Assembly (NCBI GenBank): GCA_934418055.1
Contig: CAKRWX010000043.1
Location: 1-12,494, forward strand
Source: an uncultured Lachnospiraceae bacterium
Lineage (GTDB): Bacteria > Bacillota > Clostridia > Lachnospirales > Lachnospiraceae
DNA length: 12,494 nucleotides
Reading direction: 5' to 3'
Position numbers and translations under genes: made by a program. The notes beneath the pieces were generated by a model. The model was given only the letters and a program-made list of their open reading frames with translations, had not been told where the DNA came from and did no database searches. Of this stretch, positions 6,607-12,494 are shown piece by piece (position 1 is the first letter of the stretch; each line of letters begins with the position of its first letter).

Positions 6607-7419
6607 CTACCGAATCATGACTTTCTCTTGCAGCAGCTTTCTTTCACGGAACCTGCTGATATAGGGGAAACCAAGTTCCTGGAGCAGTTTTTCTGCCTCC
6701 TGGATACCTTTTCCCACATCTTGTCTGCAGTGGGCGTCAGAACCGACCGTCACAATGGTCCCGCCCTCTTCCCGATACCACTTCAAAAGCATCCTCGACG
6801 GAAATTGTTCTTTCACAGCCTGCCGAAGGCCTGATGTATTGATCTCGATTCCCTTATTTCTGTTTACCAGAATCCGGAACAGCTCCCGGACCGCCTCTTC
6901 ATCCTCTTCCAGCCGTATGCTGACTCCCTGACCCGCTGCATAACGCTTGATCAGATCCACATGCCCCATACAGTCGAAATCCCCTGTTCTGGCGATCGCA
7001 AGCAAGCCATCCAGATATCGTTCCTTCAAGATCCTGCAATTTGTCTTATGATAATCATATCCTTTTAGATCCAAATTGTCAATTTTATGAAAGGAAGCAA
7101 TGACAAAATCAAAGGGAAATTCTCTCGTTACCTGTGCGGCTGCCGCTGGCTGAAGGTGGATCTGCCCCAGTTCTGTTCCAAATCCTACATAAAGCTGGTC
7201 TTTAAATTTCTCCCGGCACTGCAGCACAGACTCCAGACACTGCGTTAAATACTCCGGCTGATACGCCTTTCTTCCAAAATCATCTGTGAACATCTCGTAA
7301 TGATCTGTGATCATGATCTCGTTAATTCCTGCGTCCACTGCCCCCTTACAGATCTCCTCCAGAGGTTCTGAACTGTCCGGCGAATTCTGGCAATGTACAT
7401 GATAATCCATGTATAGCAT
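6607..7419 (-). CDS. PHP-domain phosphatase-like protein (histidinol-phosphatase HisK/HisJ-like family)
   Basis: 270 residues from ATG 7419, chosen because AGGAGG lies 7 bases upstream of Met and the metal-binding motif begins at residue 5. An ATG at 7506 would add 29 residues, but it runs through an intergenic hairpin and has no ribosome binding site. The metal ligands of the PHP fold are all present: His7/His9 (DYHVHC), Asp39-His40 (ITDHYE), Glu83 (GTELG), His111 (ASFHK), His153 (MGHVD), and Asp228/His230 (GSDAHC), consistent with a trinuclear-metal phosphoesterase. Its best-known relatives dephosphorylate histidinol phosphate, but there are no histidine genes nearby. Lying between frlD and frlR in a fructosamine operon, it may act on a phosphorylated fructosamine or a side product (inference). 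It is not part of the B. subtilis frl set. The fold is certain, the substrate unknown. Confidence 0.86.
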   Translation of the reverse strand: MLYMDYHVHCQNSPDSSEPLEEICKGAVDAGINEIMITDHYEMFTDDFGRKAYQPEYLTQCLESVLQCREKFKDQLYVGFGTELGQIHLQPAAAAQVTREFPFDFVIASFHKIDNLDLKGYDYHKTNCRILKERYLDGLLAIARTGDFDCMGHVDLIKRYAAGQGVSIRLEEDEEAVRELFRILVNRNKGIEINTSGLRQAVKEQFPSRMLLKWYREEGGTIVTVGSDAHCRQDVGKGIQEAEKLLQELGFPYISRFRERKLLQEKVMIR

Positions 7420-7462
7420 GTTTCTCCCTCCTGTTTCTCCCCGGCTTTTGAGATAAAATCCA

Positions 7463-7497
7463 AAATGGACTGCTGCATCGTTCACACCAGTCCATTT
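7463..7497 (-). repeat. Intercistronic hairpin between frlD and the PHP gene
   Basis: Perfect 10-bp inverted repeat: AAATGGACTG (7463-7472) and CAGTCCATTT (7488-7497) around a 15-base loop. On the minus strand the stem is followed by TGGATTTTATC, which is T-rich but not a clean T-tract. It may slow polymerase or protect the upstream mRNA. The 119-base gap here is one of the longer ones in the operon. Confidence 0.6.
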
Positions 7498-7538
7498 CTC
7501 ATTCAACCCTTACTATCCTTCACTTTTTCACAACTGTC

Positions 7539-8354
7539 TTAGTCTAATGGATGTGGATGACCAAATCCGCCTCTCACCGTGCAGGTAAGAGCCGAACGCT
7601 CTGCTGCGTAATCCAGAGCCACTTCCATAGGTCTTCCATCACCATAAGCAGTCAGAAATCCTGCAATAAAGCTGTCTCCTGCGCCCATGGTATCCACTGC
7701 ATCCACTTTTTTGATACCCTGATGGTAAAACTTCTCTCCATCGTAGAAAATCGCACCCTTAGAGCCTCTGGTGATGCCTACGATCCTGGTTCCCAGTTCA
7801 TGGACATGCTTTGCAAATTTCTCACATTCCTCCTCGCTCATATCAGAACCAGAGAAGAACGCAAAGGTCAGATACGGACAGGTTCTCTCCAGGTACTCCT
7901 CGTCTCTCTTCTCAGAAAAGTCGAAAGATACGCTGCAGATTTTTGCCAGCTCTTCCAGCTCATACTCCAGATTGGAATAGCAGCTGGTATGGCAGATATC
8001 ATACTCCTTAATGATCTCTTCATCTTCTTTTACGATCTTAATAGAAAACAAATGCTGACAGCTGTCACGGAGCCCCGGCGCGAACACCCGGTCTCCATCC
8101 TTTAAATAAACTCTTGGCTGCGCGGTGTGGGCATATACCTTTCTGGAACGGTCATAGGTAACACCCTCCTCCGTCAGACACTGCTTGATGTAATCTGCAC
8201 GCTCATCATCACCAAAAACACCAATATAATTGACCTTTTCCGCGCCATTTTTCTTGCAGTTTACTGCTACATTGACAGCATTGCCGCCTGGGAAATATAC
8301 TCCCTCATCCATATAACAGTCGGTTACATTATCACCGATCGCAATCAGCTTCAT
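7539..8354 (-). CDS. frlD: Fructoselysine/fructosamine 6-kinase, PfkB family
   Basis: 271 residues, close to E. coli FrlD in length. It should phosphorylate the sugar C6 of an imported fructosamine with ATP in the cytoplasm, giving the FrlB substrate. Visible PfkB features: the start MKLIAIGDNVTDCY, the substrate-binding FPGGNAVNVAV (21-31), and the ATP-site motif DTMGAGDSFIAGFL (221-234) with catalytic base Asp227. From memory, FSGGNAVNVAV, AFDFS and DTMGAGDSFIAGFL are shared with E. coli FrlD, and SFDFSEKRDEEY (143-154) here fits the second of these; this is closer than to general fructo- or ribokinases. The start is ATG at 8354 with AGGAG 8 bases upstream, 64 bases after frlM. The chain ends soon after the ATP site (GGFGHPHPLD), as FrlD does. 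Substrate could be an epsilon- (E. coli-like) or alpha-fructosamine (B. subtilis-like); sequence alone does not decide. Confidence 0.9.
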   Translation of the reverse strand: MKLIAIGDNVTDCYMDEGVYFPGGNAVNVAVNCKKNGAEKVNYIGVFGDDERADYIKQCLTEEGVTYDRSRKVYAHTAQPRVYLKDGDRVFAPGLRDSCQHLFSIKIVKEDEEIIKEYDICHTSCYSNLEYELEELAKICSVSFDFSEKRDEEYLERTCPYLTFAFFSGSDMSEEECEKFAKHVHELGTRIVGITRGSKGAIFYDGEKFYHQGIKKVDAVDTMGAGDSFIAGFLTAYGDGRPMEVALDYAAERSALTCTVRGGFGHPHPLD

Positions 8355-8418
8355 ATCACTATCTCCTCCATTTTTCGTAAAATAATACTCACAGGTTTTC
8401 TTTTTTGTCCCCGTTTGA

Positions 8419-9264
8419 TCAGCCCTTCACAGAACCAGCCGTCATGCCTCTGACGAAGTTCTTCTGCATTGCAATAAACAGGATCATGATCGGCAGGCAG
8501 GCAATCACCATACCAGCCAGAACCACGCCCCACTCCGTCATCAGACCATCACTGAAGGTCATCAGACCAACCGGAATGGTACGAAGCTTGGAGCTGTCCA
8601 CAAAGATCGTTGCAAACACGAATTCATTCCATGCATAATATGCCGTCATGATAATGACTGTAGACATGATCGGTTTGGACAATGGCAGATAGATGGTCTT
8701 ATAAATCTGGAATAAGGTTGCACCGTCAATGATGGCCGCCTCTTCCATCTCCTTGGAAATTCCTACGAAGAAAGAGCGGATCAGCATAATGGACACCGGA
8801 AGCCGGAATGCAATATACGGAAGGATCATGGCCCACAGGGTATTTTTCAGTTTCAGGGTTTTTAATAACATAAATAACGGAAGTAAGCATACCTGCGGGG
8901 AAAGAAGCAGTCCGCACAGGCAGAACAGGAACACAAAGTTTCCCAGTTTTCCTTTGATCTGGCACACACCAAATGCCGCAAAGGATGCTACAAACACCAC
9001 GCCGATCAAGGTAGCGATGGTGACGATCAAACTGTTTACGAAGTAAAGGGAAATACCCTTATTCCATGCAGTCACATAGTTGCTCCAGAGCCATTTTTTA
9101 GGCAGGCCCCAGACATCACCATAGATTCCCTGATAGTCCTTGAAGGAGGACATGAGGATCCAGCACAAGGGATAAATAATAAGGAAGGCCAGGAGAGAAA
9201 GAACAAGAAACCAGATCACCTCTCCCACTCCGATTCTTTTTCGTTTTAATTGTTTTTTAGCCAT
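8419..9264 (-). CDS. frlM: ABC sugar-type transporter permease, MalG-like
   Basis: 281 residues with six predicted membrane helices (first at about 15-38). The cytoplasmic EAA loop at about 175-194, EEAAIIDGATLFQIYKTIYL followed by PLSKP, contacts the ATPase. The C-terminal NFVRGMTAGSVKG ending is characteristic of the MalG branch of CUT1 importers. Its ATG overlaps the last base of the frlN stop (TGATG), and its GGAGG lies in the frlN end, so the two permeases are coupled and should form one heterodimeric channel. In the order B-O-N-M-D this is the FrlM position, and it should import fructosamines bound by FrlO. No ATPase gene follows; the next gene is frlD. The transporter type is certain, substrate inferred from context. 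Confidence 0.88.
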   Translation of the reverse strand: MAKKQLKRKRIGVGEVIWFLVLSLLAFLIIYPLCWILMSSFKDYQGIYGDVWGLPKKWLWSNYVTAWNKGISLYFVNSLIVTIATLIGVVFVASFAAFGVCQIKGKLGNFVFLFCLCGLLLSPQVCLLPLFMLLKTLKLKNTLWAMILPYIAFRLPVSIMLIRSFFVGISKEMEEAAIIDGATLFQIYKTIYLPLSKPIMSTVIIMTAYYAWNEFVFATIFVDSSKLRTIPVGLMTFSDGLMTEWGVVLAGMVIACLPIMILFIAMQKNFVRGMTAGSVKG

Positions 9265-10163
9265 CAGCGTCCCTCCTTTTCTGTGCCATAGCTGAAGAAC
9301 TGCACAGAAGATAACACAGCCGTGATCACAAAGATCAGCATTGCAATGGCGGAAGCATAGCCCATGTTATTTTTGATAAATCCGGTCTGGTACATATGCA
9401 GGGACAATACCATGGTCGCCGTACCAGGACCGCCGCCAGTTAAGATATATGGTTCATTAAAGACGGTAAACGCGCCTACTACTGTCAAGATCATTGTGAC
9501 AAAGAACATCTGTTTCACCTGCGGAACGGTAATATAAAAGAACTTTTTGATCTTTCCCGCACCGTCTACTTCCGCAGCTTCATATAAATCTTTCGGAATT
9601 TTCTGGATCGCCACGATAAAAAGCATGGTGACATATCCGGTACTCTGCCACTGGGATACAGCGATCACCGCATACATGGCAGTTTTCTTGCTTCCCAGCC
9701 AGATCTTTGTCAGGTTGTCTAATCCTACTGCCTGTAAAAAGCTGTTCAACAGGCCCATCTGCGGATTATACACAAATTTAAACAACAGGCACACAACGGT
9801 CATGGAAATAACCGTTGGAATAAAATAAACACTTCTAAAAAATGGTGCAGCTTTTTGGAATACTGCATCCTCCAGAACAGCCGCCAGTACCAGTCCAAAA
9901 CCGACCTGTACGATAATGGAGATCACTGCATAGAGGATATTGTTTTTCAGACAGGCAAGGATAATCTTGTCGGAAAAAAGCTGCTTGTAATTAGCCAGTC
10001 CCACCCATTCCCTGGTAGTTGAAGAAAGTGTAAATGACTGAAAGCTGTATATAATATTTTTAATTAAAGGAAAATATACAAATGTACCAAGGATCAGAAG
10101 CGCCGGTACTACAAAAATAAATGCTTCAAAATTTCTTTTCTTCGTCAAAATCATCCATCCCAT
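9264..10163 (-). CDS. frlN: ABC sugar-type transporter permease, MalF-like
   Basis: 299 residues with six predicted membrane helices (first at about 14-34, last at about 270-290). The EAA loop begins EAAEVDGAGKIKKFFYITVP (195-214). GGGPGTATMVLSLHMYQTGF (243-262) is a common MalF-type segment before the last helix. It pairs with the overlapping downstream permease. The start is uncertain: ATG at 10163 lacks a clear ribosome binding site, and ATG at 10154 (fourth codon) is preceded by GGGATGG. An 84-base gap with a strong hairpin separates it from frlO. The weak initiation and the hairpin both suggest that the permeases are made in smaller amounts than the binding protein, as is usual for such importers (inference). 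Confidence 0.88.
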   Translation of the reverse strand: MGWMILTKKRNFEAFIFVVPALLILGTFVYFPLIKNIIYSFQSFTLSSTTREWVGLANYKQLFSDKIILACLKNNILYAVISIIVQVGFGLVLAAVLEDAVFQKAAPFFRSVYFIPTVISMTVVCLLFKFVYNPQMGLLNSFLQAVGLDNLTKIWLGSKKTAMYAVIAVSQWQSTGYVTMLFIVAIQKIPKDLYEAAEVDGAGKIKKFFYITVPQVKQMFFVTMILTVVGAFTVFNEPYILTGGGPGTATMVLSLHMYQTGFIKNNMGYASAIAMLIFVITAVLSSVQFFSYGTEKEGR

Positions 10164-10177
10164 CTTTTCGTCTGCCC

Positions 10178-10202
10178 CAGGGACAGCTTATGGCTGCCCC
10201 TG
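10178..10202 (-). repeat. Strong intercistronic hairpin between frlO and frlN
   Basis: In minus-strand RNA, CAGGGGCAGC and GCUGUCCCUG pair over 10 bp (one G.U) around the 5-base loop CAUAA. No T-tract follows (GGGGCAGACG), so it is not a standard terminator. Its place directly after a binding-protein gene fits a 3' stabiliser that raises FrlO over the permeases, as intercistronic repeats do between malE and malF in E. coli. Confidence 0.7.
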
Positions 10203-10247
10203 ACAAACTTCATTTTGCATGCTCTCCGCCAGCCGACGGATCGCTGA

Positions 10248-11603
10248 TTAGTGTAAGGAAGCTGCTGCCTCTCTTACCTGCTCCATAGCGCTCTCTGGTG
10301 TCTCATCACCAGTAGCGATTGCCTGTGCCATCTGGCCATATACGGTATATACTGCCGGATCACATGCGTTGTCAAACCAAGGGGTTAATTTGCTTGCGCC
10401 CTGGATAATATCCATAGCCTCTAACTGAGCCGGTAATGCATTGGTCTCGTCTACTGCGCCTGCAACGGAGGAGATATCACCACATTTTGTGGTTAAGTAC
10501 TCGCCGCCCTTCTTGCTTACCAGCCATTTTAAGAATTTCTGGCACTCTTCTGGGTTCTTTGCTTTATTGCTGATCATAAAGCCTTCTGGAGCTCCTGTCA
10601 ACTCATTTGGATCACCCTTGCCATCCTCAAATGCAGGGAAGTTGAAGAAACCATACTCAAAATCATCCGGAATGGATTTCTCTAACATCGGGATCTCTGC
10701 AAACTGTAAGTACATGATTGGAGCTTCACCGGTTGCAAAGTAGGTATTTCTTGCAGTCTCATGATCGATGGCTGTGCTCATCTCTCCCATGTAGGAGGTT
10801 AACTGCTGCCATTTTTCCAGAACCTCTGTGTATCCAGGATCTGTGAATTCACCAGTTGCGGCATCGTAATCCTTTGCCAGAGTCTCTGGATCGATCATTC
10901 TCTGGTTCATGGTTCCTAAGTAGTGAAGGGACTCAAAGCTGTCTGCCAGACCTGCGATGACTGGAGTCTCATAACCGGCTGCTTTTAATGCGTCCAGTGT
11001 TGCGATAAATTCATTCCATGTGGTTGGAACGGTTAAATTGTTCTCCTCAAAAATTTTCTTATTGTAGTAGAATACTTTACCATCCTGAGACCACGGAACT
11101 GCATAGATCTGTCCGTCAAATGTGAATTTATCCACGCTTGCCTGGGCGATCTGGGAAGACCAGTCTTTATCAGCCTCATACATATCATTTAATGGAGCGA
11201 CATTGCCGGAAGCGATCATTTCCTGTGCGAATGTACCGGACCAGGAAGAGAAAATATCCGGAACCTCATCGGTACCAACGATCATACGGATCTTCTCTTT
11301 GTACTGATCATTTAAAATGCAGTCCATATTGATGGTCACGTTTGGATTCTCATCCATATACTCCTGAACCAGTTCCTTGAACATGGAGTTCTTTGGATCA
11401 TTTGGCCAGCGATGGAAGAAATTAATAACCACCTGTTCTCCGTCTGCGGAGCCTGCGTTATCTGCTGCTTTTGTATCTGCCACTTTTGTATCTGCTGCTG
11501 CGGCTGTAGTTTCTGTTCCAGTGCTGCTTCCACCACATCCTACTAAGGAAAGGCCCATCAGCGCTGCCATGGATAATGCTGCTGCGTGTTTCATTTTCAT
11601 CAT
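10248..11603 (-). CDS. frlO: ABC transporter solute-binding lipoprotein (family 1), probable fructosamine receptor
   Basis: 451 residues, typical of CUT1 receptors. Residues 1-23 are a lipoprotein signal with lipobox LVGC (Cys23). A low-complexity Ala/Asp/Thr/Lys tether (about 24-57, with VADTKAADN-like repeats) then leads to the binding domain beginning VVINFFHRWPND. Landmarks include NPNVTINMDCI, IPDIFSSW-type wording (here VPDIFSSW), YAVPWSQDGKVFYYNKKIFE and the family's GAPEGFMISNKAKNPEECQKFLKWL. It should bind glycated amino acids outside the membrane and hand them to FrlNM. Two adjacent ATGs follow AGGAGG at 5 and 8 bases; the second (11600) has the better spacing, so the protein may be one residue shorter. 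It follows frlB by 124 bases and is bracketed by hairpins. The exact ligand is inferred from the operon, not from the sequence of the pocket. Confidence 0.87.
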   Translation of the reverse strand: MMKMKHAAALSMAALMGLSLVGCGGSSTGTETTAAAADTKVADTKAADNAGSADGEQVVINFFHRWPNDPKNSMFKELVQEYMDENPNVTINMDCILNDQYKEKIRMIVGTDEVPDIFSSWSGTFAQEMIASGNVAPLNDMYEADKDWSSQIAQASVDKFTFDGQIYAVPWSQDGKVFYYNKKIFEENNLTVPTTWNEFIATLDALKAAGYETPVIAGLADSFESLHYLGTMNQRMIDPETLAKDYDAATGEFTDPGYTEVLEKWQQLTSYMGEMSTAIDHETARNTYFATGEAPIMYLQFAEIPMLEKSIPDDFEYGFFNFPAFEDGKGDPNELTGAPEGFMISNKAKNPEECQKFLKWLVSKKGGEYLTTKCGDISSVAGAVDETNALPAQLEAMDIIQGASKLTPWFDNACDPAVYTVYGQMAQAIATGDETPESAMEQVREAAASLH

Positions 11604-11631
11604 AATATCCTCCTGTCACTCTTTGTAATAA

Positions 11632-11675
11632 GACGACGGAATCCAGCTTTCCTTAAATGCCAGAACCCCGTCGTC
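11632..11675 (-). repeat. Inverted repeat in the frlB-frlO gap
   Basis: Perfect 8-bp arms GACGACGG (11632-11639) and CCGTCGTC (11668-11675) enclose a 28-base loop in the 124-base gap. On the minus strand it is followed by TTATTAC, then 7 bases on by the AGGAGG of frlO, so it is not a clear terminator. An upstream GACG...CCAG segment near 11690-11702 could pair with part of the frlO-proximal arm as an alternative fold. It is either a 5' stabiliser or an attenuator; the rest of the gap holds nothing else I can support. Confidence 0.55.
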
Positions 11676-11727
11676 CTTTTACCGATATAATCTGGAATCG
11701 TCCATTCAGTTCCTCAATGTCCTGAAA

Positions 11728-12494
11728 TTAATATTCCATCTTCCACATGTAACGGCGAACGCCAAGATCATGGCCTCTCTGATATGCGAACTCATCAGCC
11801 AGGGAACGAAGAACTGCGCCTGCAACCAATGGTGCAAAGTACTCTCTTACGCTCTCAGCGATACCGGTCATATCAAAGTCCTCACAATCAACTAACATAA
11901 TGCTGTCAGAATACTTCTTGCAGAAGTTGTATGCTCTCTCATCCAGTGGTCTGGTAGAGCCAAGTCCCTTGATGATGATGAATGGAACATCATAATCAGT
12001 TACCTCAAATGGACCATGGAAATACTCACCAGAGTGAATGCAGTTAGAATGGATCCACTGCATCTCCATTAACAGGCAGATTGCGAAGGAATAAGCCTCA
12101 CCGTAGCAGGCGCCGCTGCCCATGGTATAGATCAGATTCTCTCTCTTATATTTCTTGCCCCACTCTTTTAAGGTATCTGCATACTGTGCTTTTGCTTTCT
12201 CAAGAACATCGTTGATATGCTCTACAGAAGCAATACCCTCTTTAAACTTATCACTTGGTGCAACCGCATCCAGAATCCGGAAGATCAGGGAGTATAATAC
12301 TGCCTTATTTAAATCACTGGCATCTGCCTCTTTACCCCAATCATAGTGGATTGGATACTCAGCTGCTTTCCACAGTGGAGAATCTACAAGATTGGATAAT
12401 GCGATGGTTGTTGCTCCTTTGGCTCTTGCAACCTCTGTTGCCTTTACAGTCTCTGGTGTATTACCAGAATGAGAACAGGTGATTACAACAGAAT
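11728..12494 (-). CDS. frlB: Fructosamine-6-phosphate deglycase, SIS-domain family (partial, C-terminal 254 residues)
   Basis: The 5' end lies beyond the window; about 90 N-terminal residues are missing compared with E. coli FrlB. The visible part starts in the first SIS domain with the sugar-phosphate loop SHSGNTPET, followed by GATTIALSN. A second SIS domain starts near LIYTMGSGACYGEA. The catalytic pair of the GlmS/FraB/FrlB group is conserved with its 16-residue spacing: Glu in LLMEMQWIHS (codon at 12064-12066) and His in GEYFHGPFE (codon at 12016-12018). The end, RRYMWKMEY, resembles the E. coli FrlB terminus. The enzyme should convert fructosamine 6-phosphate into glucose 6-phosphate and the free amino acid or lysine. 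It is the first gene of the visible operon, as frlB is in B. subtilis frlBONMD; the operon promoter is therefore outside the window. Another phospho-sugar isomerase role is unlikely given frlD downstream. Confidence 0.88.
   Translation of the reverse strand, partial: SVVITCSHSGNTPETVKATEVARAKGATTIALSNLVDSPLWKAAEYPIHYDWGKEADASDLNKAVLYSLIFRILDAVAPSDKFKEGIASVEHINDVLEKAKAQYADTLKEWGKKYKRENLIYTMGSGACYGEAYSFAICLLMEMQWIHSNCIHSGEYFHGPFEVTDYDVPFIIIKGLGSTRPLDERAYNFCKKYSDSIMLVDCEDFDMTGIAESVREYFAPLVAGAVLRSLADEFAYQRGHDLGVRRYMWKMEY

Noticed and set aside
7473..7487. CcpA cre-like sequence in the hairpin loop (TGTGAACGAT)
   Set aside because: Several conserved positions of the cre consensus fail and the second half-site is missing; it is also internal to the operon.
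7420..7506. 29-residue N-terminal extension of the PHP protein from ATG 7506
   Set aside because: No ribosome binding site, it runs through a perfect hairpin, and a strong AGGAGG precedes the internal ATG at 7419, right before the HxH motif.
8351..8533. 60-residue minus-strand frame across the frlM-frlD gap
   Set aside because: It overlaps the frlM end in another frame, ends inside the frlD start region, has no ribosome binding site and no recognisable motif.
11676..11727. Promoter candidate in the frlB-frlO gap (TTGAGG then GATTAT)
   Set aside because: The spacer would be 19 bp and the -10 matches only 4 of 6 bases; too weak to list as a feature.

Overview
The window looks like the chromosome of a spore-forming anaerobic Clostridia (Bacillota), most likely Lachnospiraceae. 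This is inferred from the spoIIGA-sigE sporulation pair, strong AGGAGG-type ribosome binding sites, moderate base composition and the protein flavour; no marker gene fixes the species. All eleven genes lie on the minus strand, so transcription runs from high to low coordinates. I saw no tRNA, rRNA, CRISPR array, transposase or phage gene.

Region 1 (12494 down to about 5690) is a fructosamine (Amadori product) catabolic operon. The order is frlB (SIS-family deglycase, 5' part outside the window), frlO (lipoprotein binding protein), frlN and frlM (ABC permeases), frlD (PfkB-family kinase), a PHP-family phosphatase-like protein, and a GntR/UTRA regulator called here frlR. The first five follow the B. 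subtilis frlBONMD order. The inferred pathway is: FrlO captures a glycated amino acid, FrlNM import it, FrlD phosphorylates it at the sugar C6, and FrlB splits the product into glucose 6-phosphate and the free amino acid. No ABC ATPase is encoded, so a shared MsmX-type ATPase elsewhere is expected. Strong hairpins flank frlO on both sides and another lies between frlD and the PHP gene. A well-formed, strand-specific intrinsic terminator closes the operon at 5686-5729.

Region 2 (about 5690 to 3867) is the spoIIG locus: spoIIGA (membrane aspartic protease) then sigE (pro-sigma-E). Its promoter region is informative: TTGACA and TATAAT are separated by 21 bp, with one exact Spo0A box (TGTCGAA) upstream and a near-match on the -35. 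This is the unusual architecture known for the B. subtilis spoIIG promoter. sigG does not follow sigE here.

Region 3 (3850 down to 1) is a signalling and uptake operon with its own sigma-A-like promoter. It encodes a YesM/LytS-type histidine kinase, a YesN-type response regulator with an AraC output domain, a DctP-family TRAP solute-binding lipoprotein, and a second DctP-family lipoprotein cut by the window edge. The genes abut or overlap. The first binding protein is a candidate co-sensor for the kinase, as DctB is for DctS in B. subtilis; the second probably belongs to TRAP permease genes beyond the edge. The ligand is unknown.

Gene-free stretches are all under 300 bases; the largest, 5589-5789, holds a direct repeat, the terminator and the spoIIG promoter.
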